64,000 nucleotides of DNA from Gp6-AA40 sp963742105 (GCA_963742105.1 CAVUKN010000002.1:310001-374000); one strand, 5' to 3'. Positions 7,826 to 19,743 are shown, numbered from the stretch's first letter. Numbers and translations are program-made. The notes: generated by a model from the sequence alone, not told the origin.

Positions 7826-10800
7826 CAGAAAACGTGGCGAACCCGCACGTCGATCGCATAGGTGCGATCCTCGTTGCGCGACAGGACCCATGACAGACGG
7901 TCGGTCTGATCGTATTCGAGGAGGATGATCTGATTGCGGGTCGACTGCGTGAGGCTGCGCGAGTACGTCAGGTAGACCTTCTCCGAGAGCCGCTGACCGA
8001 TGGTGACGCGCGCGCCCGGTTCGAGCCGCGCCGCCTGCGAGTTGGGATCGATGAGCGTCGGCGTCAACTCGAACTGATCGACCCCGAACGTCTGCTGGAT
8101 GACGCGCCCGATATCGGACGAGACCGCACCGGTCAACGCCCGGCTCGCTCGATCACGCAGCAGCTGCTCGGCCGGGGTCACATTGCTGCTGTAGCGGCGC
8201 ACCTCCTGATTGCGGCCGGGCGTGACGTCGCTGAACAGCAGGGCCAGGATGTCCAGTTCCGGCAGCGGCGGATCCGACGACAGATTGAAATCGAGGCGAT
8301 TCGGCGGTCCGACCACGCGCAGCGAGACCTGGTAGGTGTCGCCCGGCACGCGCACCCGCGTCTGGGCTTCAAGATCGAAGAACGGCTCGATGCGGATCGG
8401 ATTGTTGAAGTCGATCGTGCCGCGCGTCAGGACGTAACGGCGGCCTTCGAGCAGGATGTCGCCACGGTTGATCTCCGTGCTCCCCAGCAGCGTCGGGCGG
8501 TCGAATGTGCCACCGAGCTGCACGTCCGCGGTCGCTACCAGCCGGAACAGATTGTTCTGCACCCTCAGGCTTTGCGGCGCGAGAATGTGGACGTCGTACC
8601 GCAGCGGCAACGCCTCCTGTAGTGTCGCCGACGCGGGCGCCCCAGACGTGGACGTCGTCACGGCGCCGCCAACCAGGTTGAAAATGTCCGTCTCGAAGGT
8701 GCGCGAATACAGCGCGTCACGCACGTACACGTCGCCGCTGAGCGTCGCTCCTTGTAGCGTGCCCTGCAGCATCAGCGTCGCGTCGATCTTCGAGCGCATT
8801 CCTTCGGGGTAGCGAACCGTCATCCCCTGGCCCGTCATGATCACGTCGAGCCGCCCGGGCTGATATCCCTCTTTGTCGATTCGCCCGAAGAACTGCACGG
8901 GACCGTCCCCCAGGCTTGCCGTCAGCCCGTCGAGCGTGACGCCGCGCGAATCGAAGCGCGCCGTGCCCGCGATATTCTCGAGTGAATTCGGGAGCGCGAA
9001 GTGGCGCAGGCGGCCATTGTCGATCGTCAGCGTCCCACTCACCGTCGGATCGTTCATCGACCCGACCAGCGACGCGTCGAGCACCGCGCGGCCGCTGCTG
9101 CGGACGTTCTGCACGAACCCCTGCAGCACGGCCAGGTTCGCGTCCCCCTTGGCGCGCAGGTCGATGCGGTCGTCGTGCAGGTAGACGACGCCGTTCACGT
9201 CGAGCTCGGTGCCATCGCCGACCAGTCGCATCTGCGTGACCTTGAGCGTGTGGCGGTCCAGCGCGATGCGAATTGGCAGCCGGCTGTTACACGGCTGCGC
9301 ATCCTGCGGCGGACAACACGTCTGCTGATCCGGGGGACAGCAGTCCGCCTGGCCAGGCGCGCACGAGGGGTTCCTCAGTTCGTAGTCGAACAGGCGCGCA
9401 TCGAGCTTGTCTACCTCGGCGTCGACGACGAGATGGTCGATGTCGGCGAGGGCCCCCACCACATGCACGGTGCCGCTGGCGACGGCAGTCGTGAACGGCG
9501 AGAGACGGGGATCGAAGACTCGCGCGTACGGATCGAGCGAGGTATCGGTGGCCTGAAACGTGAGGTCCACGTCCAGCTGATCGTCGAGCGCGACCTGGCC
9601 GCGCCCCGAGATCTGCAGGCGCTCGGACGCCGCCTCCAGCCGCAGCGTCATCAGGTCGCCGCTGATCCCGATATCCCCTGTCACGACGCCCACACCTTCG
9701 TCCTTGACGAAGAAGTCGCGCAGAACAGCGTGGACGTCGTACTGAGGCATGTCGAACGAGCCGCTGCCGCCGGCGGTGAAATCGATCAGGCCTGACAAGG
9801 GAAACGGCGAGTTCTTCGCCACCGTGAGGCTGTCGAGCGGGATCGCCGTACCGTCGAAACTGAAAGAATAGCTGCCGTTCCAGCCGACGGAGGCAGTGCC
9901 CTTTCCCCGGCCCGCACCCTTGACGAGCTGAAGATTGCTGAGCGTCACTCCATCGCCCTGAAGGTTCAGCGCCGTCGTGGCGGAATCGAATGATTCTCCG
10001 TATGCGACGCCGTCGGTAATCGTCATGTTGCCGACGCCGAGCGGCATGGTGTAGTGGCCGTAGACGTGGAACTCTCCCGACAGCAGGCCCTCGAGGCGGT
10101 ATTCGTCGAGGTCGAACGCGTGCTTCAAGTCTGCAATCGGCCGATTGGTGATCGTCATTCGGGCGTCGAGCTCTTCACCGTCGTCGCGGCGGGGATAGCC
10201 GAGCGAAAAGCGGCCATCGGCGGTAATCGTCGAATCGCCGGACCGAATCACTGCATCCTTGACGTCGGCGTAGCTGTTCTCGATCACCGCGCTGCCGGAA
10301 GCGCTGCCCCACTCGACGTCGAACGTGTTCATGCGTTCGCCGGCAAAGGTGCCCTCGATGCGCGGGCGGCGGAAGCTGTTGAGCATCACGCCGTCGAACG
10401 TCCCGTAGCCGCCGACCTGAATCGCCCCGGTGCGCGACCCGAAGGCGGTCAGCACGGCGGCGAAGAGGCGATCGCTCGCCTGCCAGTCGGCGCTGCTCAC
10501 GTGAAACGGCATGCGCGACTGCTCGCCGTACGCGGTGCGGCCTTCCATTTCCACGTAGGTGTCAGGAGTGGCAATGTGGCTCGCCTCGATCTCGATCGCC
10601 TCACGGTCGAAGCGGTAGGTGATATCGCCACCGATCGGGACCGGCTCCTCCGGCAACTGCGCGGTAAACGGACCGAAAGCCTTCGGACGGGCGTATCTCT
10701 GCTCGATGGCGGCCACCGGGAGATCCTTCGTCATCAGACTCACGTTGTCCGGAGCCGAGAGATGTACAGACGCCGTTGCCGTGGTGCTCGGACCAGAGTC

Positions 10801-12068
10801 CCAGCGGCCACTCCAACAGGTTGTGGCCGGTCGCGCGCCCGGCGACTCGGAGGCCATCGAGCTGGAGAAAGTCGCTGAACGTCTTGAGATCGACGTTTCG
10901 ATAGGCCGCGTCGAAGGTGTTCTGCGTACGAGCGCCGTTCTGTCCCAGCAGCATCAGATAGCTGAATCTGGTGTCGCCACCGTACAGAGAGGCAGTGGCG
11001 TTATCGACGAGCAGCTTGTCGGCGGTCCAGAGGACGTCGCCTTTCAACCTGCTGAAGCGATATGCGTTGACGCCGGTCAGGGGCGACGAGAAGGTGCCCT
11101 TCAGCTCGCGCCCCGTACGCGTGCGATCGGGGAGCTGCTCCTTGAACATGTGGAACGTGCCGGTGAACTCGCCGACGCCGGTGACCGTGAACTTCTCGTT
11201 CCCGAACCAGATGGCTTTCTGCGTCGGAAAGTCGATCGTCGACTTCATGGTGTAGAACTGCTCGGGCCAGCGGTTCAGGTCGACTGAGCCTACCAGCTGC
11301 GTTCTGGCGCCCGCGCTGTCCAGGTCGATGCGATCGAATTTCACCAGCGTCCCGTCCAGCTTGAACGACGAAGTCATGTCGATTCGGAAGGGGAGGTACT
11401 GCTGAAACGTGACCAGGCCGTCAGAGAACTTCGCCGTACCGGTGTATTCGTCGCGCCGGCTTCACGACGGTCACGTCGAGGTTTCGCGTAATCACCTGCC
11501 ACGGCGTCCCCTTGTCGTCGAAGGTGAACTGGCCGCCATACGCATGCACGAGCTGCAGCGTCGTCGTCCACCGCCTCGGGTCCTCGGACTTGGGACGCGT
11601 GGGGAACCTGGGGAAGCTGCTGCGGCCGTCCTTCGTCAACTCCACGTACATGTCCCAGTCGGACATCTCGATGGTGTCGAGCACGATGCGGCGGTCGAAC
11701 AGCGTGTCCCACGGCATCGACACGGCGATCCGCTTCGCCCTGAGCCAGGGCCGCGACTCGGGCGTCAGCCCCCCTATGACGAGGTCTTCGATCACGAACT
11801 TGCCAGTCCACAGATGAATACTCAGGCGGCCGATCGTCATCGAACGCTTCAGATAATTGCTCCCCGCCCGCTCCGCCTGGCCTTTCAGTGACGGGCCAAG
11901 GTCGATCGTGACTGCGGTGAGAAGTCCCGCCAGTACGACGACGAGCACCACCGCGATGCCCATCAGCACATGGCGGGCGCGAAGCCTGAGCAGGCGCGTG
12001 CCGAAACGCACATAGAGCAGCGCCGCGAGGACCGCGCCGAGAATCGCGAACACGAGGAGAGTACGCAA
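7825..12068 (-). CDS. tamB: TamB/AsmA-like translocation and assembly protein, two frameshifts
   Basis: Very large inner-membrane-anchored periplasmic protein of about 1,410 residues. Residues 1-60 hold two hydrophobic helices (TLLVFAILGAVLAALLYV and a second near 37-55). A long beta-rich AsmA/DUF3971-like body follows, and the C-terminal DUF490 domain carries typical phrases such as RGDILLEGRRYVLTRGTIDFNNP and ends LSRNEDRTYAIDVRVRHVF. The reading frame changes near 11450 and near 10800; each is repaired by removing one base, at 11450 giving VVKPRDEYTGTAKFSDG. TamB proteins bridge the periplasm, and the family is linked to phospholipid transport and outer-membrane protein assembly. It overlaps the Omp85 start and follows the biotin-carrier gene by 9 bp. 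An unusual Cys-rich stretch (CAPGQADCCPPDQQTCCPP) lies near 9295-9370. Confidence 0.85.
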
Positions 12069-12077
12069 GACGCCTGG

Positions 12078-12644
12078 TTACTCCAGCACTATCAGTATGG
12101 CGCCAGCGTCGACGGACATGCCTTCGGTCACGTTGACATCCCGGACGAGCGCGTCGCCTGGAGCGCGCAGTTCGTTCTCCATCTTCATGGCTTCGACCAC
12201 GACCAGCGCCTGTCGTTCCACCACGCGATCTCCCGCCTTCACGAGCACTCTGATGACACGTCCCGGCATGGCACTGGTCACCAACCGTGAGCCGCCGCTG
12301 GTGGCCGGCCCGCGCCCTTCACGCCTGCGCACCCGTGGATCGACGACGCGTGCAGGAACCGGTTCGCCGTTCACTCGAGCGAGCCAGAGGCCGGAGCGAT
12401 CGCTTTCCAGCGTTACGTCATACGACGTGCGCGGGCGATCGAGATCGGCCCCACTCGATGGCCGTCGTTGGCCCAATGAGCTCGATCGGGTCAGCGTATC
12501 GCCGAAGAGAAGAGACCAGCCCGCGCCAACCCGCTTCGCGTCCACATGGAGCGACCGGCCGCCGACCCTCACGACCCATTGCTCCCCGGCGCGGTCGAGC
12601 TCGATGCGGCGCACGCGTCCGCCAATGTCGACCTCGACCGTCAC
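12078..12644 (-). CDS. Biotin carboxyl carrier protein of an acyl-CoA carboxylase
   Basis: A 188-residue protein that ends in a biotinyl domain: PGRVIRVLVKAGDRV followed by VVVEAMKMENELRAP, where the Lys of AMKM is the biotinylation site, then VTEGMSVDAGAILIVLE. The first 110 residues are a less conserved beta-rich region as in propionyl/methylcrotonyl-CoA carboxylase alpha C-termini. It overlaps the biotin carboxylase gene upstream by 4 bp (ATGA), so the two halves of a normally fused alpha subunit are here separate and translationally coupled. It carries CO2 on biotin from the biotin carboxylase to the carboxyltransferase encoded upstream at 14300-15869. Confidence 0.92.
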   Translation of the reverse strand: MTVEVDIGGRVRRIELDRAGEQWVVRVGGRSLHVDAKRVGAGWSLLFGDTLTRSSSLGQRRPSSGADLDRPRTSYDVTLESDRSGLWLARVNGEPVPARVVDPRVRRREGRGPATSGGSRLVTSAMPGRVIRVLVKAGDRVVERQALVVVEAMKMENELRAPGDALVRDVNVTEGMSVDAGAILIVLE

Positions 12645-14152
12645 CCGCGAAGATTCTCCGCACGCGCCACGCGTTTCCAGTCGCCGTCGCTGTTTCGCGG
12701 CGGCGGCGACGACTGCGGCCCGTCCGCGATCTGAAGTGCGACGGCGATGGCCGCGACCTCTTCAAGGGACGCATCCGGGGCTGAGAACGCGTGTCCAGCG
12801 CGCCTGTGCAAGAGCTCGTCCAGATAGGCGGTGTGAAACTGCGCCGACGAGAACTCGGGCTGCCGGACGATCCAGCGGAAGAACGGAACGGTGGTCCGGA
12901 TGCCGCGAATGTCGTATTCGTCCAGTGCGCGCCGCATCCGGGCAATGGCGCGCGGCCGGTCCTCGGCCCACGCGATCAGCTTCGATATCATCGCATCGTA
13001 ATAGATCGGGACCTCGCCGCCGGGCTCGATGCCGCTGTCGTCCCGTATTCCCGGTCCGTCCGCTCTGCGGACTCCCGTGATGCGGCCGGGCGACGGCATG
13101 AACCCGGCGTCCGGGTCCTCGGCATACACCCGACATTCGATCGCGTGGCCGCGTGGCGTGAGCAGCTGCCGCGGGTCGATGTCGAGCCGTTCGCCGCGCG
13201 CGATCCGAATCTGCCACTGCACGAGGTCGACTCCGGTCACCATCTCCGTGATCGGGTGCTCCACCTGCAGCCGCGTGTTCATCTCCAGAAAGTAGAAGCG
13301 ACCGTCTTCATCGAGCAGGAATTCAATCGTTCCCGCGTTGGTGTAGCCGACCGAACGCGCAACGGCGGCCGCGGCAGACGTCATCCGCGACCGCAAGTCG
13401 TCATCGACGATGGCCGACGGGCTCTCCTCGATCACTTTCTGATGCCGGCGCTGAATCGAGCACTCACGTTCGACGAAGGGCACGACAGTGCCGTGATGAT
13501 CCGCGAGAAGCTGAATTTCGATGTGCCGCGGCCGGGCGAGCCGCCGTTCGAGGTAAATGGACGCATCGCCAAACGCGGAAAGCGCTTCGGACCGAGCGCC
13601 GCGGATGGCCGCCGCCAGCTCGCCAGGCTGCCAAACGACGCGCATCCCCTTGCCCCCGCCGCCGGCGACTGCCTTCACCATGAGCGGGTAGCCGACCTCA
13701 TCCGCGAGTGCGGTCACGTCGGGATCGGGAATGTCCGCGGGCACGGCTCGTCCGGTACCAGGCACGACCGCAGCACCAGCCCGAACGGCGGCCGCGCGCG
13801 CCGCTGTCTTGCTGCCCATCAGGGCGATCGCGTCTGGTGTCGGGCCGATGAACGTCAGCCCCGCCTCGCCGCACGCCGCGGCGAAGTCCTCGTTTTCTGC
13901 AAGGAATCCGTAGCCGGGATGCACGCCGTCCGCACCCACGGCCCGCGCCGCGTCGACAATGCGGTCGATCCGCAGGTAGCTCTGAGCGGAGGGGTTGGGA
14001 CCGATGGCGATCGCCGCATCGGCCATCCGCACGTGAAGCGCGGTGCGGTCGCACTCGGAATAGACGGCGACCGGCGAAATGTCCATCTCGCGGCAGGCGC
14101 GGATGATCCGCACGGCGATCTCGCCGCGATTGGCTATGAGAATCCGTTGCAA
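12641..14152 (-). CDS. Biotin carboxylase subunit of acetyl/propionyl-CoA carboxylase
   Basis: A 503-residue ATP-grasp enzyme that carboxylates biotin. The N-domain begins QRILIANRGEIAVRIIRACRE. The glycine loop VAGGGGKGMRVV lies near residue 160, and the catalytic region FYFLEMNTRLQVEHPITE near 288. A C-terminal biotin carboxylase domain (RGHAIECRVYAEDP) follows. The length is slightly above the 450 residues of AccC and fits the biotin carboxylase part of acyl-CoA carboxylases. The operon order carboxyltransferase, biotin carboxylase, carrier suggests a propionyl-CoA or related acyl-CoA carboxylase rather than the four-subunit Acc. The 147-bp gap upstream holds an octamer inverted repeat. 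Confidence 0.95.
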   Translation of the reverse strand: MQRILIANRGEIAVRIIRACREMDISPVAVYSECDRTALHVRMADAAIAIGPNPSAQSYLRIDRIVDAARAVGADGVHPGYGFLAENEDFAAACGEAGLTFIGPTPDAIALMGSKTAARAAAVRAGAAVVPGTGRAVPADIPDPDVTALADEVGYPLMVKAVAGGGGKGMRVVWQPGELAAAIRGARSEALSAFGDASIYLERRLARPRHIEIQLLADHHGTVVPFVERECSIQRRHQKVIEESPSAIVDDDLRSRMTSAAAAVARSVGYTNAGTIEFLLDEDGRFYFLEMNTRLQVEHPITEMVTGVDLVQWQIRIARGERLDIDPRQLLTPRGHAIECRVYAEDPDAGFMPSPGRITGVRRADGPGIRDDSGIEPGGEVPIYYDAMISKLIAWAEDRPRAIARMRRALDEYDIRGIRTTVPFFRWIVRQPEFSSAQFHTAYLDELLHRRAGHAFSAPDASLEEVAAIAVALQIADGPQSSPPPRNSDGDWKRVARAENLRG

Positions 14153-14173
14153 CCCAAAGGATTCTAGCCGCTC

Positions 14174-14296
14174 GAATTGACGAATTGACGGATTTGCGAA
14201 TTGACGAATCTATTGCCGATTGAAGTCTGGCTTGACGCCGCTCCGTGCCTCCCCATTTCGTCAATTCGTCAATTCGTCAATTCGTCAATTCGTCAA
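14174..14296. repeat. Inverted tandem octamers (GAATTGAC / TTCGTCAA)
   Basis: The right part (14257-14296) is five perfect tandem copies of ttcgtcaa. The left part (14174-14209) carries gaattgac copies in the opposite orientation, one of them degenerate. About 47 bp of unrelated sequence lie between. It fills the space between the carboxyltransferase stop and the biotin carboxylase start, so the transcript could form a long multi-register hairpin. A CRISPR array is excluded because the units are contiguous with no spacers. Confidence 0.9.
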
Positions 14297-14299
14297 TTT

Positions 14300-15869
14300 C
14301 TATAACGGTATGTTGCCGTGCTTCTTTGGCGGGTTCTTGTCGCGCTTCGTTTCGAGTGTCGCCAGGGCAGCGATCAACTTGGCGCGGGTCTCGCGGGGAC
14401 GGATGATCTCGTCGATGAAGCCGCGCTCAGCGGCGATGTAGGGATTGGCGAACTTCTCGCGATACTCCGTGATCTTGGCCGCGCGCGCGGCGGCGACGTC
14501 GGCCGCGGCGTCGAGCTCGCGCTTGTACAGGATGTTGACCGCGCCCTCGGCACCCATCACCGCGATCTCCGCCGACGGCCACGCGAAGTTGGCATCGGTC
14601 CGAATGTGCTTGCTGGACATGACGCAGTAGGCGCCCCCGTACGCCTTGCGGGTGATCACGGTCAGCTTCGGGACCGTGGCCTCTGCGAACGCGTAAAGCA
14701 GCTTGGCGCCGTGGCGGATGATGCCGCCGTACTCCTGCACGGTCCCCGGCAGGAACCCGGGCACGTCTTCGAACGTGACCAGCGGGATGTTGAAGGCATC
14801 ACAGAAGCGGACGAAGCGTGCGCCCTTGACCGCCGCATCGATGTCGAGCGTCCCCGCCAGATGCGCCGGTTGGTTGGCGACGACTCCGACGGACCGACCC
14901 CCGATTCGAGCGAAGCCGACCAGGATATTTCGCGCGAAGTGCTGGTGCACCTCCAACAGATACCCCTCGTCGACCACCGCGTCGATGACGTCGCGCATGT
15001 CGTACGGCTGATTGGGTGACGAAGGGACGATGGCGTCCAGCGCGTCCGCTCTGACCCCGGCGTCGGTCGACGTCTCGGCGGCCGCGTCGGCCGGCAGGCG
15101 CGGCGGATCGTCGACGTTGTTGTTCGGCAGGAACGACAACAACTCACGGATCAGCGCGATGCAGTCCTGGTCGCGTGTCGACGGCGAAGTGGGCGACGCC
15201 GCTCTTCTCGTTGTGCGTCATCGCCCCGCCGAGTTCCTCCTTCGTGACCTGCTCGTGCGTCACCGTCCGGATCACGTCCGGCCCGGTCACGAACATGTAG
15301 CTCGTTTCCTTGACCATGACCGTGAAGTCGGTGATGGCGGGTGAATACACGGCGCCGCCGGCGCACGGACCCATGATCGCGGAGATCTGCGGGACGACGC
15401 CGGACGCCAGAGTGTTGCGAAGGAAGATGTCGGCGTAGCCGGCGAGCGACAGCACGCCTTCCTGGATACGCGCGCCACCCGAGTCGTTCAAGCCGATGAT
15501 CGGCGCGCCCATCTTCACCGCCAGGTCCATGATCTTGACGATCTTGGCGGCGTTGGTTTCGGAGAGCGACCCACCGAAGACCGTGAAGTCCTGGGCGAAG
15601 GCGTAGGCGAGGCGGCCGTTGATGCGACCGTGCCCGGCGACGACGCCGTCGCCGGGAATGAGCTGCTCGGACATGCCGAAGTCGCGGCAGCGGTGCGTGA
15701 TGAACTTGTCGATCTCCTCGAAGGTCCCGGCGTCGAACAGCAGGTCGATCCGCTCGCGCGCCGTCAGCCTCCCGGACTCACGCTGCCGGCGGAGGCGCTC
15801 GTCTCCGCCGCCGGCTTCGGCGCGGCGGTTGAGATCGTCGAGAAATTGAACCGGGTTTAATTTTTCCAT
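14300..15869 (-). CDS. Acyl-CoA carboxylase carboxyltransferase (propionyl/methylmalonyl type), one frameshift
   Basis: Crotonase-fold carboxyltransferase of about 522 residues, accepting CO2 from biotin onto propionyl-CoA or a related acyl-CoA. The N-domain shows RLTARERIDLLFDAGTFEE, NDSGGARIQEGVLSLAGYA and MGPCAGGAVYSPAITDF. The C-domain shows ARIGGRSVGVVANQP, FVRFCDAFNIPLVTFEDVPG and GGAYCVMSSKHI. These fit the PccB/MMDA group. The frame breaks near 15168; deleting one base of acgcgacc gives VDTDQDCIALIRELLSF, matching the family. The start ATG (15869) lies in the loop of a perfect 24-bp hairpin and has no evident Shine-Dalgarno sequence. The biotin carboxylase and carrier genes follow. 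Confidence 0.92.
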
Positions 15870-15899
15870 TTGCGTAAAATTAAACCCGGTTCAATTTCT
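15841..15899. promoter_or_regulatory. Perfect 24-bp inverted repeat with a start codon in its loop
   Basis: The left arm (15841-15864) and right arm (15876-15899) are exact reverse complements over 24 bp with an 11-nt loop. On the transcribed minus strand the first arm encodes the last residues and stop of the aldolase (EKLNRV), the loop contains the ATG of the carboxyltransferase, and the second arm encodes its residues 2-9 (EKLNPVQF). In RNA this should be a very stable hairpin and could control translation of the carboxyltransferase or processing between the two genes. The arms are perfect; the function is inference. Confidence 0.9.
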
Positions 15900-16557
15900 C
15901 ACCTTTCACGCCGGCGGCCTGCGCCTTCTCCCAATCCTTCAGGAACTTCTCGAGCCCGACGTCGGTCAGCGGATGCTTGAACGACTGCTCGATGATCGCC
16001 GCCGGGACCGTGCAGACATCGGCACCCATTCGTGCGGCCTCGACCATGTGAATCGGGTTGCGCACGCTGGCGACGAGCACCTGCGTCTCGTACTCGTAGT
16101 TGTCGAAGATGTCGACAATCTCCCGGATCAGGTTCATCCCCGTCGTACCGACGTCGTCCAGCCGGCCGACGAACGGGCTGACATACGTGGCGCCCACCTT
16201 CGCCGCCAGCCACGCCTGCGTCGGCGAGAAGATCAGCGTGACGTTCACCTTCTTGCCTTCGCCCGCCAGCGTCTTGCACGCCTTGACGCCGTCCTTGGTG
16301 AACGGCACCTTGACGACCATGTGCGGATCGATGGTCGCAATGTCACGCCCCTCGCGCACCATGCCCGCATAGTCGGTGGCCACCACTTCGCCACTGACCG
16401 GTCCCTTCACGATGTCGCAGATGCGCTTCAGAATCTGGCGCGGGTCACCACCCTCCTTCGCCATGAGCGACGGATTCGTGGTCACGCCATCGAGGATGCC
16501 CAGATCCGCGAGCGTTTCGATTTCCTTCAGATTCCCGGTGTCAACGAACAGCTTCAT
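15880..16557 (-). CDS. Transaldolase-like / fructose-6-phosphate aldolase-family enzyme
   Basis: A 225-residue short transaldolase of the FSA/TalC/MipB type. The start MKLFVDTGNLKEI, the motif GVTTNPSL at about 25-32 and the Schiff-base Lys83 in HMVVKVPFT are all present, followed by NVTLIFSPTQAWLAAKVGATYVSPFVGR. Short TalC proteins are usually transaldolases of the pentose phosphate pathway, while true F6P aldolases are a subset; the sequence alone does not decide. The ATG at 16557 has AGGA 5-6 nt upstream. The C-terminal GEKLNRV comes from one arm of the palindrome at 15841-15899, so the natural tail may have been replaced or extended by that element. Confidence 0.92.
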   Translation of the reverse strand: MKLFVDTGNLKEIETLADLGILDGVTTNPSLMAKEGGDPRQILKRICDIVKGPVSGEVVATDYAGMVREGRDIATIDPHMVVKVPFTKDGVKACKTLAGEGKKVNVTLIFSPTQAWLAAKVGATYVSPFVGRLDDVGTTGMNLIREIVDIFDNYEYETQVLVASVRNPIHMVEAARMGADVCTVPAAIIEQSFKHPLTDVGLEKFLKDWEKAQAAGVKGEKLNRV

Positions 16558-16570
16558 ACAAATCCTTCAC

Positions 16571-16690
16571 TGCACAAATGCTCATGCACAATGCTTATGC
16601 ACGATGCTCAATGAGAGCGCTCGAGCGCCACAGTCGGTGGCGCACACCCTCACTTCATTGTGCATTGCGCGTCGGGCATTGTGCATCGGC
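16571..16690. repeat. Inverted repeat of GCATTGTG-type words
   Basis: The left arm (16571-16612) has four diverged tgcacaatgct copies. The right arm (16655-16690) has cattgtgcattgcgc and gcattgtgcatcgg. It occupies the whole gap between the FN3 lipoprotein stop and the aldolase start on the minus strand, and uses the same word as at 1418-1496. Confidence 0.75.
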
Positions 16691-18059
16691 TATCGTGCCG
16701 TCTCTTCCACGCGATCCGATTCGTCACTGACGTTGGGCGGCTTCTGCATGTCCACCGCCTGAACCGCATACACGTAGCGGACGCCAGCGGTCACGTCGCG
16801 ATCGGCGTAACGGGTCTCGGTCACCGGCGCGGTCGTCAGCGGCTGAAGTGTGGCATCGCCAGCCCGGCCACGCAAGACGAGGTAGCCGGCGAGGTCGGCT
16901 TCACCGTTCGGCTCCCACGCCAGATTGATGACTCCTTCCGCCGATAGCGCATACAAACCGGTCGGTGCAGCGGGTGGGTAGGTGTCGACCGGTGTGATGC
17001 ACCCCCGCGGCGACGGAGCGCTGATCACAGCGTTGCCGGCCGACCCGCGAACGCTACGCACGATATAGCAGCGCTCCTGCCCGAATTCGAAGGGTGTCGA
17101 ATCGGTGAACGACAACATTGTCAAAGGCGCAGCGATTGAGCGGCTGAGCGGGCGCGGCGTTCCAGTTCGCCCGCGCGTCGGTCTCAGCCACAGCCGCCGC
17201 TTCCCGATACACGTTGTACATCGTCGGTCCGGCCGGAAGGGTGTCGGCAGGCGTCGAGCTCCGGCCCGTTTCGGACGTGGGCTCGTCGACCGGCGCGATG
17301 TCCGCAGGCGCTGGCGTCTCCAACAGGAAGCCGACGATGCCGCCGGACGGCTCCCACGCGACGGTAATACCGTCGTCCGTGGCGGAGAGCGAGAGCGGAC
17401 CCGGTGGATCCGGCAATGGCGGAAGCGGCACGTCAACGAGCCGTCCCGGGCGGGCCCTGTCGCCCGCGATCGCTGACGGCGACGGCGACGTAGTACCGCC
17501 GCGGGAAGGCGGGCATTGACGCGGCCGCGTCTGCAGCTGACCGGTGGCGCCGCAGCGCGTCGTCGCACGGGTGACAACCGTGGTCAGTGTCTTCGGCTCG
17601 CAACGCCTCGGCGTTCAACGATTCGCGAAGCGTCACCGTCGTTCCCTGCGCCGGCAGGTCGGTGGTCCCTGCCGCTGCTGCCCCGCCCTGCTCCGCGGGC
17701 CGAGGCGGAGGCTGCACGTCGACGCTGGCGACCTTGGAGGCGATCTCGAAGATCCGGCTCACCGGCGGAGGCGTGAGACTGGTCGCGCCGTAGACGTCGA
17801 TGCGGCTCACGTCCGCCGGAGTCGACGCATCGATGTTCTGCGTGGGGATGGTGATCGTCAGGTAGACGTCGTTGGCGACGCGCCGTGCCGACACTTTGTC
17901 GACGGCGGCGGGGACGTGAACGATCGGCGCGAGCGGCGGACCTTTCTTGCCGCAGCCGCCGAGGGCCGCGCACGACAGGAGGATGGCGACTGACAACTCC
18001 CAACTCCCAATGGCCAGCTTCCAGGAGCGGCGGCGGTCACGCGCGGGCGTTGGGCTCAC
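16690..18059 (-). CDS. FN3-repeat lipoprotein with LptM-like N-terminus, two frameshifts
   Basis: Envelope lipoprotein of about 455 residues. The N-terminus has a hydrophobic stretch (ELSVAILLSCAALGG), a lipobox ending at Cys36 and the sequence CGKKGPPLAP, which resembles the LptM/YifL lipoprotein motif. A beta-rich region follows, then two or three fibronectin type III-like modules (ATDDGITVAWEPSGG and SAEGVINLAWEPNGEADLAGY). The frame changes near 17450 and near 17105; each repair removes one base. The GTG start at 18059 lies between the two arms of a TTGGGAG repeat, and the arm at 17992-18012 encodes IGSWELS in the signal peptide. Function unknown; probably binds envelope or extracellular polymers. 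Confidence 0.72.
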
Positions 18060-18090
18060 GGTGCTTGTCGGTTGGGAGTTGGGAGTTGTC
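17992..18090. repeat. Inverted repeat of TTGGGAG words around a lipoprotein start
   Basis: The left arm (17992-18012) is gacaactcccaactcccaat and the right arm (18070-18090) is ggttgggagttgggagttgt. The spacer of about 57 bp holds the start codon of the FN3 lipoprotein, and the left arm encodes part of its signal peptide. The same word recurs at 20701-20744, 28771-28793 and, in modified form, in xerC. Confidence 0.85.
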
Positions 18091-18110
18091 TACGATCACC
18101 TACTGAGATG

Positions 18111-19743
<1,633 letters not shown>

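Noticed and set aside
14257..14296. Five perfect tandem TTCGTCAA copies considered as a CRISPR array
   Set aside because: Units are contiguous with no spacers, and no cas gene is near.
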